A stretch of DNA of 64,000 nucleotides, from the NCBI GenBank assembly GCA_037034305.1, contig JBAGJY010000009.1, forward strand, positions 62,001 to 126,000, in the 5' to 3' direction. This DNA is from Streptantibioticus_A sp037034305. GTDB lineage: Bacteria > Actinomycetota > Actinomycetes > Streptomycetales > Streptomycetaceae. The notes beneath the pieces were generated by a model. That model saw only the letters and a program-made list of their open reading frames with translations, was not told the DNA's origin and searched no databases. A program made the translations under genes and the position numbers. Position 1 is the first letter of the stretch, and each line of letters starts with the position of its first letter. Shown one piece after another: positions 1 to 8,535 of this stretch.

Positions 1-612
1 CATCGACAGCGGCCAGTAGTGCGGCGGCGTCCAGAAGAACAGCACCAGGAAGAGCACGAACGGCGCCCAGGCGAGTTCGTCGCGCACCGCGGACCAGCCG
101 ATGAACACCTGCAGGCATCCGGCGATCCCGCCCCACACGATGTTCTGCGTGGTACGGCGTTTCAGCCACAGGGTGTAGACGAAGACGTAGTAGAGGATGG
201 CCGTCAGCGACAGCGCGGCCGACAGCCAGTTGACCAGCAGCCCGAACCAGAGCGTGGAGACCACCGACAGGCAGACGCCGAAGACCAGGCACTCGCGCGG
301 CGAGACCATGCCGGTGACCAGCGGCCGCTGCTCGGTGCGGTGCATCAGCGCGTCGATGTCGCGGTCGATGTACATGTTCAGGGCGTTCGCGCCACCCGCC
401 GACATGTAGCCGCCGACAACCGTCGTCAGCACCAGCCACAGGTCGGGTACGCCGTGCGCGGCCAGGAACATCACCGGCACCGTGGTGATCAGCAGCAGCT
501 CGATGATGCGCGGCTTGGTCAGCTCCACGAACGCCTTGACCCGCGCCCCGAAGGGCCGGTGCCGAGGGCTCGTCCCGACGACCCCGGGGGGTCGGGTTTC
601 GACGGCCGTCAC
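1..612 (-). CDS. ctaB: Protoheme IX farnesyltransferase (heme O synthase), 5' part
   Basis: Membrane prenyltransferase that attaches a farnesyl group to heme B, giving heme O for cytochrome oxidase. Reading the minus strand from GTG at 612 gives 204 codons that run off the left edge, so the C-terminal third is missing. The N-terminal tail is followed by LTKPRIIELL and the family's Asp-rich site NALNMYIDRDID (about residues 76-87), then several hydrophobic helices and LWLKRRT. AGAGG lies about 5 nt before the GTG; an in-frame GTG at 618 is an alternative start. It is divergent from tkt, the usual arrangement in Streptomyces. Confidence 0.93.
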   Translation of the reverse strand, partial: MTAVETRPPGVVGTSPRHRPFGARVKAFVELTKPRIIELLLITTVPVMFLAAHGVPDLWLVLTTVVGGYMSAGGANALNMYIDRDIDALMHRTEQRPLVTGMVSPRECLVFGVCLSVVSTLWFGLLVNWLSAALSLTAILYYVFVYTLWLKRRTTQNIVWGGIAGCLQVFIGWSAVRDELAWAPFVLFLVLFFWTPPHYWPLSM

Positions 613-1014
613 GAACACCTCTGAGAGGAAGAAAGACCAGCAAGGCCCTCCCAGTTGTGAAGACCGGGTAAGTCCCTGCGCGTACCACGCCACTCTAGAC
701 GTTGCCGTTACGGGACCTGTCGCGGGGGGCACCCGTGTTGGCGTAGAGCCTCGCGCGCGGCCGTGAGGCGGTGCGCGGGCAACACGCAAGGTGACATTCA
801 CGCAACCGTCGCACCCACTTCACCGGGCGGAACGGGCCCCCATGGACCACATTGGAACCGAGGGGAGAGACTATGTACCGGGAATGAACAAAGTCGGTTT
901 CCCGTTGCCTGAGACGGAGCCGAACGCCCGCCCGCACGAGGGTAGGCTCGAATTCGCCGGTGGCCGCAAGGGCTGACGGCGTTGGAGACATGTGGAGAGG
1001 AGCCCTGACCCAGG
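613..1014. promoter_or_regulatory. Divergent ctaB-tkt intergenic region (402 bp)
   Basis: No credible gene is seen. The region must carry promoters for both ctaB and tkt. TAGGCT at 943-948 on the plus strand is a reasonable -10 for tkt, giving a leader of about 60 nt, but no good -35 lies 17-18 nt upstream. No clear hairpin or riboswitch was recognised. Confidence 0.4.
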
Positions 1015-3093
1015 GTGAGCACGCAGCCGACCACCGCAGACCTCGACTGGACCGATCTGGACAAGCGGGCCGTGGACACCGCCCGGGTACTGGCCATGGA
1101 CTCCGTCCAGAAGGTCGGAAACGGCCATCCGGGCACGGCCATGAGCCTGGCACCCGCCGCCTACCTGCTGTTCCAGAAGCTGATGCGGCACGATCCGGCC
1201 GACCCCGACTGGACCGGGCGTGACCGCTTCGTCCTGTCGTGCGGCCACACCAGCCTGACCCTCTACACCCAGCTCTACCTGTCGGGTTACGGCCTGGAAC
1301 TCGACGACCTGAAGGCCTTCCGCACCTGGGGCTCGCGCACCCCGGGCCACCCCGAGCACGGCCACACCGTGGGCGTGGAGACCACCACCGGCCCGCTCGG
1401 CCAGGGCGTCGCGAACGCGGTCGGCATGGCGATGGCCGCCCGCTACGAGCGCGGCCTGTTCGACCCCGAGGCCCCGGCGGGCGAGTCCCCGTTCGACCAC
1501 ACCATCTGGGCCATCGTCTCCGACGGTGACCTGGAGGAGGGCATCTCGGCGGAGGCCTCCTCGCTCGCCGGGCACCAGAAGCTCGGCAACCTGGTCGCGC
1601 TCTACGACGACAACCACATCTCCATCGAGGGCGACACCGAGACCGCCTTCAGCGAGGACGTCGCCAAGCGCTACGAGGCGTACGGCTGGCACGTCCAGCA
1701 CGTCACCCACTCCGCTGACGGCGACATCGACGTGCACGCGCTGTACCAGGCGCTGAAGGCCGCCCAGGCCGAGACCGAGCGCCCGTCGCTCATCGTGCTG
1801 CGCACCATCATCGCCTGGCCCGCGCCGACCGCCCAGAACACCGCGGCCGCGCACGGCTCCGCGCTCGGCGCCGAGGAGGTCGCCGCCACCAAGCGGGTGC
1901 TGGGCTTCGACCCGGAGCAGCACTTCGAGGTCGCCCCCGAGGTCCTGGCGCACGCCCGGGCGGTCGCCGACCGGGGCCGTGAGGCGCACAGCACCTGGAA
2001 CAAGCGGTTCGAGGAGTGGCGCACCGCCAACCCCGAGCGCGCCGCCGAGTTCGACCGGATCAACGCGGGCGAGCTGCCCGCCGGTTGGGAGCAGGCGCTG
2101 CCGGTCTTCGCGCCCGGCAAGGCTGTTGCCACCCGCAAGGCCTCCGGTGAGGTGCTCAAGTCGCTGGGCGCGGTGATCCCCGAACTGTGGGGCGGCTCGG
2201 CCGACTTGGCCGGGTCGAACAACACCACCATCGACGCCTCGTCGTCCTTCCTCCCGGCGGGCAACCCGCTGCCGGAGGCCAGCCCGTACGGCCGCACGGT
2301 GCACTTCGGCATCCGCGAGCACGCCATGGGCTCGACCATGAACGGCATCGCGCTGCACGGCAACACCCGTGTCTACGGCGGCACCTTCCTGGTCTTCTCC
2401 GACTACATGCGTCCGGCGGTGCGGCTGGCCGCGCTGATGAAGCTGCCGGTCACCTACGTGTGGACGCACGACTCCATCGGCCTCGGCGAGGACGGCCCGA
2501 CCCACCAGCCGGTGGAGCACATGGCCGCGCTGCGGACCATCCCCGGGCTGAACATGGTCCGCCCGGCCGACGCCAACGAGACCGCCATCGCCTGGCGGGA
2601 GATCCTGCGCCGGCACTCCGCCAAGCCCGCCCCGCACGGCCTGGCGCTGACCCGGCAGAACGTGCCGACCTACGAGGCCAACGAGGACGCCGCCAAGGGC
2701 GGTTACGTCCTGCTGGACGCCGAGGGCGGCCAGGCCCAGGTCATCTTGATCGGCACCGGTTCCGAGGTCCAGCTCGCCGTGGAGGCCCGCGAGGCGCTCC
2801 AGGCCGAGGGCATCCCGACCCGGGTGGTCTCGATGCCGTCGGTGGAGTGGTTCGAGGAGCAGGACCAGGCCTACCGCGACCACGTCCTGCCGCCCAACGT
2901 CAGGGCCCGGGTGGCGGTCGAGGCCGGAATCGGCCTGACCTGGCACCGGTTCGTCGGTGAGGCCGGACGCATCGTCAGCCTCGAACACTTCGGCGCCTCC
3001 GCCGACTACAAGGTGCTGTACCGCGAGTTCGGTCTCACCTCGGAAGCGGTCGCCGACGCCGCCCGCGACTCCATCGCCGCCGCGAACCGCTGA
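1015..3093 (+). CDS. tkt: Transketolase
   Basis: Thiamine-diphosphate enzyme (692 aa) that moves two-carbon ketol units between sugar phosphates in the non-oxidative pentose phosphate pathway. The N-terminal TPP domain shows SCGHTSLTLY and the cofactor/metal motif SDGDLEEG (about residue 171). The middle domain has GIREHAMGSTMNG and THDSIGLGEDGPTHQPVEH, and a C-terminal transketolase domain follows. The start is GTG with GGAG about 10 nt upstream. It is the first gene of tkt-tal-zwf-opcA-pgl; tal follows after 34 nt, so co-transcription is likely. Confidence 0.97.
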   Translation: MSTQPTTADLDWTDLDKRAVDTARVLAMDSVQKVGNGHPGTAMSLAPAAYLLFQKLMRHDPADPDWTGRDRFVLSCGHTSLTLYTQLYLSGYGLELDDLKAFRTWGSRTPGHPEHGHTVGVETTTGPLGQGVANAVGMAMAARYERGLFDPEAPAGESPFDHTIWAIVSDGDLEEGISAEASSLAGHQKLGNLVALYDDNHISIEGDTETAFSEDVAKRYEAYGWHVQHVTHSADGDIDVHALYQALKAAQAETERPSLIVLRTIIAWPAPTAQNTAAAHGSALGAEEVAATKRVLGFDPEQHFEVAPEVLAHARAVADRGREAHSTWNKRFEEWRTANPERAAEFDRINAGELPAGWEQALPVFAPGKAVATRKASGEVLKSLGAVIPELWGGSADLAGSNNTTIDASSSFLPAGNPLPEASPYGRTVHFGIREHAMGSTMNGIALHGNTRVYGGTFLVFSDYMRPAVRLAALMKLPVTYVWTHDSIGLGEDGPTHQPVEHMAALRTIPGLNMVRPADANETAIAWREILRRHSAKPAPHGLALTRQNVPTYEANEDAAKGGYVLLDAEGGQAQVILIGTGSEVQLAVEAREALQAEGIPTRVVSMPSVEWFEEQDQAYRDHVLPPNVRARVAVEAGIGLTWHRFVGEAGRIVSLEHFGASADYKVLYREFGLTSEAVADAARDSIAAANR

Positions 3094-3127
3094 TCTGACA
3101 ACGACCTTACGAGGAGATGCAGAACCC

Positions 3128-4246
3128 ATGACAGACGCACTCAAGCGCCTCTCCGACGAAGGCGTCGCGATCTGGCTGGACGACCTGTCCCGCAAGCGGA
3201 TCACGTCCGGCAACCTCGCGGAGCTGATCGACGACAGCCACGTCGTCGGTGTCACCACCAACCCGTCCATCTTCCAGAAGGCCATCTCCGGCGGCGACGG
3301 CTACCAGCAGCAGGTCGCCGACCTCGCCGCCCGCAAGGTCACCGTCGAAGAGGCGATCCGGATGATCACCACGGCGGACGTCCGGGACGCCGCCGACATC
3401 CTTCGCCCGGTCTTCGACGCCACGGACGGCCAGGACGGCCGGGTGTCCATCGAGGTCGACCCGCGCCTGGCGCACAGCACCGCGGCCACCATCGCCGAGG
3501 CCAAGCAGCTCGCCTGGCTGGTGGACCGGCCCAACACGCTCATCAAGATCCCGGCGACCAAGGCCGGACTGCCCGCGATCACCGAGGTCATCGGCCTGGG
3601 CATCAGCGTCAACGTCACGCTGATCTTCTCCCTCGAGCGGTACCGCGCGGTCATGGACGCCTACCTGTCCGGTCTGGAGAAGGCCAAGGCGGCCGGGCAG
3701 GACCTGTCCAAGATCCGTTCCGTCGCCTCGTTCTTCGTCTCCCGGGTGGACACCGAGATCGACAAGCGGCTGGACAAGATCGGCACCGACGAGGCCAAGG
3801 CGCTGCGCGGCAAGGCGGCGCTGGCCAACGCCCGGCTCGCCTACCAGGCGTACGAGGAGGTGTTCTCCTCGGAGCGCTGGCTCGCGCTGGAGAAGGCCGG
3901 TGCCAACAAGCAGCGCCCGCTGTGGGCCTCCACCGGCGTGAAGGACCCGGCGTACCCGGACACCCTGTACGTCAGCGAGCTGGTCGCCCCGAACACGGTC
4001 AACACCATGCCGGAAGCCACCTTGCAGGCCACCGCCGACCACGGCGAGATCACCGGCGACACCATCCGCGGCACGTACGAGCAGGCCCAGGCCGAACTCG
4101 ACGCGCTCGCGGCGGTCGGCATCTCCTACGACGAGGTGGTCCAGCTGCTGGAGGACGAGGGCGTGGAGAAGTTCGAGGCGTCCTGGAACGACCTGCTCAA
4201 GTCCACCGAGGCGGAGCTCAAGCGCCTCGCCCCCGCGGAGGCGTGA
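3128..4246 (+). CDS. tal: Transaldolase
   Basis: Transaldolase (372 aa) transfers a three-carbon dihydroxyacetone unit from sedoheptulose 7-phosphate to glyceraldehyde 3-phosphate. The sequence has VGVTTNPSIFQKAI near the N-terminus and the Schiff-base Lys in TLIKIPATKAG (about residue 140), plus SVASFFVSRVDTEID. The length fits the long actinobacterial class. ATG at 3128 is preceded by GAGGAG at a good distance; reading further upstream would run into tkt. Its TGA lies 5 nt before the preferred zwf start, so the genes are probably translationally coupled. Confidence 0.97.
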   Translation: MTDALKRLSDEGVAIWLDDLSRKRITSGNLAELIDDSHVVGVTTNPSIFQKAISGGDGYQQQVADLAARKVTVEEAIRMITTADVRDAADILRPVFDATDGQDGRVSIEVDPRLAHSTAATIAEAKQLAWLVDRPNTLIKIPATKAGLPAITEVIGLGISVNVTLIFSLERYRAVMDAYLSGLEKAKAAGQDLSKIRSVASFFVSRVDTEIDKRLDKIGTDEAKALRGKAALANARLAYQAYEEVFSSERWLALEKAGANKQRPLWASTGVKDPAYPDTLYVSELVAPNTVNTMPEATLQATADHGEITGDTIRGTYEQAQAELDALAAVGISYDEVVQLLEDEGVEKFEASWNDLLKSTEAELKRLAPAEA

Positions 4247-4251
4247 GAACA

Positions 4252-5778
4252 GTGACCACCAGCGGCAATCCGCTGCGTGACCCCCAGGATCGACGGCTCC
4301 CGCGCATCGCGGGGCCGTCGGGCCTGGTCATCTTCGGGGTCACGGGCGACCTGTCCCGTAAGAAGCTGATGCCCGCGGTGTACGACCTCGCCAACCGCGG
4401 GCTGCTGCCGCCGGGCTTCTCGCTCGTCGGCTTCGCCCGCCGCGACTGGGAGGACGAGGACTTCGCCCAGGTCGTGCACGACGCGGTCAAGGAGCACGCC
4501 CGGACCCCGTTCCGCGAGGAGGTCTGGCAGCAGCTCGCCGAGGGCTTCAGGTTCGTACCCGGTGAGTTCGGCGACGACGACGCCTTCGAGACGCTGCGGG
4601 CCACCATCGACGAGCTGGACAAGGCCCGCGGCACCGGCGGCAACTTCGCCTTCTACCTGTCGGTTCCGCCGAAGTTCTTCCCCAAGGTGGTCCAGCAGCT
4701 CAAGAAGCACGGGCTCTCGCAGGGCCCCGGGGACTCCTGGCGGCGCGCGGTCATCGAGAAGCCGTTCGGCCACGACCTGGCCAGCGCCCAGGAGCTCAAC
4801 CGGGTCGTGCACGAGGTGTTCGAGCCGGTGGACGTCTTCCGGATCGACCACTACCTGGGCAAGGAGACAGTCCAGAACATCCTGGCGCTGCGCTTCGCCA
4901 ACACCATGTTCGAGCCGATCTGGAACCGGTCGTACGTCGACCACGTCCAGATCACCATGGCCGAGGACATCGGCATCGGCGGCCGGGCCGGGTACTACGA
5001 CGGCATCGGCGCGGCCCGTGACGTCATCCAGAACCACCTGCTCCAGCTGCTGGCGCTGACCGCGATGGAGGAGCCCGGCTCCTTCCACCCCAAGGCGCTG
5101 GTGGCCGAGAAGCTCAAGGTGCTCTCCGCGGTCGAACTCCCGGAGGACCTGGGCAAGCACACCGTACGCGGCCAGTACACGCACGCCTGGCAGGGCGGCG
5201 AGGAGGTGCTCGGCTACCTGGAGGAAGAGGGCATCGACCCCAAGTCGAAGACCGACACCTACGCCGCCGTCAAGTTGACCATCAACAACCGCCGTTGGGC
5301 GGGCGTCCCGTTCTACCTGCGCACCGGCAAGCGGCTCGGCCGCAGGGTGACGGAGATCGCGGTGGTCTTCAAGCGCGCCCCGTTCCTGCCCTTCGAGTCC
5401 GGCGCGACCGAGGAGCTGGGGCAGAACGCCCTGGTGATCCGGGTGCAGCCGGACGAGGGCGTCACCGTGCGGTTCGGCTCCAAGGTGCCGGGCACCTCGA
5501 TGGAGGTGCGGGACGTGACGATGGACTTCGCCTACGGCGAGTCCTTCACCGAGTCCAGCCCCGAGGCGTACGAGCGCCTGCTGCTGGACGTGCTGCTGGG
5601 CGACGCGAACCTCTTCCCGCGCCACCAGGAGGTCGAGCTGTCCTGGAACATCCTCGACCCGATCGAGGAGTACTGGGACAAGCACGGCAGGCCCGCCCAG
5701 TACGCGGCCGGGACCTGGGGTCCCGCGGAGGCGGACGAGATGCTCGCACGAGACGGTAGGAGCTGGCGTCGGCCATGA
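4252..5778 (+). CDS. zwf: Glucose-6-phosphate 1-dehydrogenase
   Basis: Oxidises glucose 6-phosphate to 6-phosphogluconolactone, making NADPH, the first step of the oxidative pentose phosphate pathway. The Rossmann motif GVTGDLSRKKL is near residue 30 and the substrate-site signature RIDHYLGKE near residue 200, followed by the C-terminal domain; 508 aa is a normal length. GTG at 4252 was chosen because GGAGG lies 10 nt upstream; GTG at 4243 overlaps the tal stop but sits only 1 nt from that GGAGG. The 3' end overlaps opcA by 4 nt (ATGA). Confidence 0.97.
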   Translation: MTTSGNPLRDPQDRRLPRIAGPSGLVIFGVTGDLSRKKLMPAVYDLANRGLLPPGFSLVGFARRDWEDEDFAQVVHDAVKEHARTPFREEVWQQLAEGFRFVPGEFGDDDAFETLRATIDELDKARGTGGNFAFYLSVPPKFFPKVVQQLKKHGLSQGPGDSWRRAVIEKPFGHDLASAQELNRVVHEVFEPVDVFRIDHYLGKETVQNILALRFANTMFEPIWNRSYVDHVQITMAEDIGIGGRAGYYDGIGAARDVIQNHLLQLLALTAMEEPGSFHPKALVAEKLKVLSAVELPEDLGKHTVRGQYTHAWQGGEEVLGYLEEEGIDPKSKTDTYAAVKLTINNRRWAGVPFYLRTGKRLGRRVTEIAVVFKRAPFLPFESGATEELGQNALVIRVQPDEGVTVRFGSKVPGTSMEVRDVTMDFAYGESFTESSPEAYERLLLDVLLGDANLFPRHQEVELSWNILDPIEEYWDKHGRPAQYAAGTWGPAEADEMLARDGRSWRRP

Positions 5779-6830
5779 AGATCGATCTCACCAACACCAC
5801 CTCCTCGAAGATCAACTCCGGTCTGATCGAGGCCCGCAGGGCGATCGGCACCCCCGCCGTCGGCATGGTGCTGACGCTGGTCATCGTCACCGACGAGGGC
5901 AACGCCTACGACGCCCTGAAGGCGGCCGGTGACGCCTCGCGCGAGCACCCCTCGCGCATCCTGGCGGTCATCCGGCGGCCGGGCCGCACCCCGCGGGACC
6001 GGGCCAAGTCCCGGCTGGACGCCGAGGTCCGGGTCGGCTCCGACGCGGGCACCGGCGAGACGGTGCTGCTGCGGCTGCACGGTGAGCTGTCCGGGCACGC
6101 CGAGTCGGTCGTGCTGCCGCTGCTGCTGCCGGACGCACCCGTCGTGGTGTGGTGGCCGGAGGACGCCCCCGACAAGCCCGCCGAGGACCCGCTGGGCAAG
6201 CTGGCCCAGCGCCGGATCACCGACGCCGCATCCGCCGAGGACCCGGTCGCCGCGCTGGCGGTGCGCGCGGGTTCCTACTCCCCCGGTGACACCGACCTGG
6301 CCTGGACCCGCATCACCCCGTGGCGCAGCATGCTGGCCGCGGCGCTGGACCAGAAGCACTCGGCGATCAGCTCCGCGGTGGTCGAGGGCGAGCCGTACAA
6401 CCCGAGCACCGAACTGCTCGGCATGTGGCTGGCCGAACGGCTGAAGGTGCCGGTGGAGCGCCGGGTCTCGGACGGCCCGGGGCTGACCGCGGTACGCATG
6501 ACCACCGCGGACGGCATGATCTGCCTGGACCGCGCCGACGGCGCGCTGGCCGAGCTGGCGATGCCGGGGCAGCCGGACCGCCATGTGGCGCTCAAGCGGC
6601 GGGAGACCGCCGAGCTGATCGCCGAGGAGCTGCGCAGGCTGGACCCGGATGAGATCTACCGCTCCGCCGTGCAGTTCGGCGTGGACCGGCTGAACACCCA
6701 GGCGCCGCAGGACGGTTCGCAGGCGTCGGCGACCGGCGGTACGCAGAAGAAGGCCGCCGCGCCAGCCAGGAAGACGGCGGCGCCGAAGCCGGACGCCACC
6801 GCCAACTCCGCTGCGGGGAAGGCGAAGTGA
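5775..6830 (+). CDS. opcA: Glucose-6-phosphate dehydrogenase assembly protein OpcA
   Basis: 351 aa. OpcA-family proteins are needed for assembly or activation of glucose-6-phosphate dehydrogenase in cyanobacteria and actinobacteria. Seen: N-terminal MKIDLTNTTSSKINSGL and PDAPVVVWWPEDAP, with a C-terminal tail rich in Ala and Lys (about residues 318-351) that looks disordered. The start ATG overlaps the zwf stop and the 3' end overlaps pgl by 4 nt, so it is the middle of a tightly coupled zwf-opcA-pgl block. The position directly behind zwf strongly supports the call. Confidence 0.95.
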   Translation: MKIDLTNTTSSKINSGLIEARRAIGTPAVGMVLTLVIVTDEGNAYDALKAAGDASREHPSRILAVIRRPGRTPRDRAKSRLDAEVRVGSDAGTGETVLLRLHGELSGHAESVVLPLLLPDAPVVVWWPEDAPDKPAEDPLGKLAQRRITDAASAEDPVAALAVRAGSYSPGDTDLAWTRITPWRSMLAAALDQKHSAISSAVVEGEPYNPSTELLGMWLAERLKVPVERRVSDGPGLTAVRMTTADGMICLDRADGALAELAMPGQPDRHVALKRRETAELIAEELRRLDPDEIYRSAVQFGVDRLNTQAPQDGSQASATGGTQKKAAAPARKTAAPKPDATANSAAGKAK

Positions 6831-7609
6831 GCACGCCTCAGGTCGTGGTGCACCGCGACAAGGAGCTGATGGCGAAGGCCGCGGCGGCCCGGCTGATCAC
6901 CAAGGTGGTGGACGCCCAGGCTGCCCGCGGCTCGGCCAGCGTGGTGCTCACCGGCGGGCGCAACGGCAACGCGCTTCTCGCGGCGCTCGCCGAAGCCCCG
7001 GCCCGGGACGCGGTGGACTGGTCGCGGCTGGACCTGTGGTGGGGTGACGAACGGTTCCTGCCGGAGGGCGACCCGGACCGCAACGTCATCCAGGCGCGGT
7101 CCGCGCTGCTGGACGCCGTGCCGCTGGATCCGGCCAGGGTGCACCCGATGCCCGCCTCAGACGGCCCGTTCGGGGGCGACGTGGACGCCGCCGCGGAGTC
7201 GTACGCCGAGGAGCTGGCCAGGGCCGCCGGGCCGCAGGACCATGGCCCGGTGCCCACGTTCGACGTGCTGATGCTGGGCGTCGGCCCGGACACCCATGTC
7301 GCCTCGCTGTTCCCGGAGCACCCGGGGGTGCGGGAGAGCGAGCGGATGGTCATCGGGGTGCGCGGGGCGCCCAAGCCGCCGCCGACCCGCGTCTCGCTGA
7401 CGCTTCCGGCGATCCGGGCGGCGCGTGAGGTGTGGCTGCTGGCGGCCGGTGCGGACAAGGCCAACGCCGCCGCCATCGCGCTGTCGGGCGCGGGCGAGCT
7501 ACAGGCCCCGGCGGCCGGGGCGTACGGCCGCGGCAGGACGCTGTGGCTGCTGGACCGGGCCGCCGCGGCCCAACTGCCCAGGCAGCTGTATCCGTTGGCG
7601 TCCGCCTGA
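6827..7609 (+). CDS. pgl: 6-phosphogluconolactonase (DevB/SOL family)
   Basis: Hydrolyses 6-phosphogluconolactone to 6-phosphogluconate. 260 aa with SVVLTGGRNGNALLAAL near the N-terminus, LDLWWGDERFLPEGDPDRN in the middle and LMLGVGPDTHVASLFPEHP, all typical of the SOL/DevB family. The GTG start overlaps the opcA stop. It is the last gene of the pentose-phosphate operon and is followed within 14 nt by a strong hairpin (7623-7658). Confidence 0.95.
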   Translation: MSTPQVVVHRDKELMAKAAAARLITKVVDAQAARGSASVVLTGGRNGNALLAALAEAPARDAVDWSRLDLWWGDERFLPEGDPDRNVIQARSALLDAVPLDPARVHPMPASDGPFGGDVDAAAESYAEELARAAGPQDHGPVPTFDVLMLGVGPDTHVASLFPEHPGVRESERMVIGVRGAPKPPPTRVSLTLPAIRAAREVWLLAAGADKANAAAIALSGAGELQAPAAGAYGRGRTLWLLDRAAAAQLPRQLYPLASA

Positions 7610-7622
7610 CGCAGGCGATGCG

Positions 7623-7658
7623 AAGAGGGTCCGGGGTAGTGGTACCCCGGACCCTCTT
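7623..7658. terminator. Bidirectional terminator hairpin between pgl and rbpA
   Basis: A perfect 16-bp inverted repeat (arms 7623-7638 and 7643-7658, loop GTGG) sits between the convergent stops of pgl and rbpA. No U-tract follows, which is usual for Streptomyces terminators. It should serve both operons. Confidence 0.9.
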
Positions 7659-7665
7659 GGCGTGT

Positions 7666-8001
7666 TCAGATCTCGCCGCGCAGCTTCGCGAGCGCCTCGG
7701 CGAGGATGGCCTCGCCGTCCGCGTCGCTGCGCCGCTCCCGTACATAGGCCAGGTGGGTCTTGTACGGTTCGGTACGCGGCGGGTCCGGCGGGTTGTTCTC
7801 GTCCTGCCCGGCCGGGAATCCGCAGCGGGGGCAGTCCCAGGTGTCCGGGATCTGCGCGTCGCTGGCGAAGCTCGGCTGGGTCTCGTGCCCGTTCGAGCAC
7901 CAGAAGGAGATGCGAAGGCGCGGCGCGGACTCACCGCGCTCTGCCTCCCCCATCGGCCCCGCTCCGACCCGACTGCCACGGATCGCGTTGCCACTTGCCA
8001 C
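7666..8001 (-). CDS. rbpA: RNA polymerase-binding protein RbpA
   Basis: Actinobacterial transcription factor (111 aa) that binds the principal sigma factor and RNA polymerase, stabilising initiation and contributing to rifampicin tolerance. The zinc-ligand set is visible: C35, H39, C57 and C60 in WCSNGH and CPRCG. The basic linker and the sigma-interacting C-terminus LAYVRERRSDADGEAIL are also present. GTG start with GGGAG upstream. A good HrdB-type promoter lies at 8068-8097. In S. coelicolor rbpA is known to be under SigR control; I did not find a convincing SigR promoter here. Confidence 0.96.
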   Translation of the reverse strand: MASGNAIRGSRVGAGPMGEAERGESAPRLRISFWCSNGHETQPSFASDAQIPDTWDCPRCGFPAGQDENNPPDPPRTEPYKTHLAYVRERRSDADGEAILAEALAKLRGEI

Positions 8002-8049
8002 GGTCGTAACTCCCTGCGTGATGGTGCTGCGAGGTCGTCCAGCGGCTCA

Positions 8050-8067
8050 CCCCCACCGTGGTGGGGG
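8050..8067. repeat. Inverted repeat at the rbpA transcription start
   Basis: Arms CCCCCAC (8050-8056) and GTGGGGG (8061-8067) with loop CGTG. It abuts the rbpA -10 (8068-8073) on its downstream side, so it covers the expected start point. It could be the end-of-transcript hairpin of secG or a site that modulates rbpA. Confidence 0.5.
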
Positions 8068-8097
8068 ACTGTACCTGGGCTCGCGGACGTCGTTCAA
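8068..8097 (-). promoter_or_regulatory. rbpA promoter, HrdB type
   Basis: On the minus strand TTGAAC (8097-8092) and TACAGT (8073-8068) are 18 nt apart, a near-consensus housekeeping promoter. The predicted start is near 8061, giving a 5' UTR of about 60 nt for rbpA. Confidence 0.65.
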
Positions 8098-8193
8098 TGA
8101 TAAGCCGCCGGAGCAATGGGGCGTCAGTTATGCCCAAACGAGCCGAAGTAGGGCGATGTGGGCGTGGTGTCCCCGCGTGCCCCGCGCCACGGC

Positions 8194-8430
8194 TCAGTGC
8201 TGGAGCTTGAGCACCAGGCCGAGTCCGATGATGCAGGCGAACCACAGCAGGCCGACGATGACGGTGATCCGGTCGAGGTTGCGCTCGGCCACCGAGGAAC
8301 CGCCGACGGAGGACTGCATACCGCCACCGAACATGTCGGACAGGCCGCCGCCCTTGCCCTTGTGCATCAGGACCAGCAGCATCAGCAGCAGGCTGAAGAT
8401 GATGAGGGCGATGGAGAACCCGATGACCAC
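8194..8430 (-). CDS. secG: Protein-export membrane protein SecG
   Basis: Small subunit (78 aa) of the SecYEG translocon in the cytoplasmic membrane. Two transmembrane segments are clear, at about residues 3-23 and 55-75, separated by the conserved KGKGGGLSDMFGGG loop. GTG start. It lies 105 nt downstream of tpiA with a hairpin between them (8475-8512), so it may be partly read from the glycolytic operon. rbpA follows after 192 nt with its own promoter. Confidence 0.96.
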   Translation of the reverse strand: MVIGFSIALIIFSLLLMLLVLMHKGKGGGLSDMFGGGMQSSVGGSSVAERNLDRITVIVGLLWFACIIGLGLVLKLQH

Positions 8431-8474
8431 GGCTGGACCAACTCTCTCGGGGACGTAAGTGATGTAGAAGGGAA

Positions 8475-8512
8475 TCGGGGACCGGGCGGCGTGTTACCGA
8501 CCCAGTCCCCGA
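8475..8512 (-). terminator. Hairpin between tpiA and secG
   Basis: Arms TCGGGGA (8475-8481) and TCCCCGA (8506-8512), extended by a further CGGG/CCC pairing after a small bulge. It could terminate or attenuate readthrough from tpiA into secG. Confidence 0.45.
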
Positions 8513-8535
8513 CAGGGTACTTCGCGGCGAGTGCG

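Noticed and set aside
871..3285. Very long open frame (804 codons) antisense to tkt
   Set aside because: Translation is Gly/Arg/Val/Leu-rich with no domain. It is the usual high-GC shadow of the tkt codon pattern. Similar frames opposite uvrA (19406-22948) and hrpB (43400-46951) were left out for the same reason.
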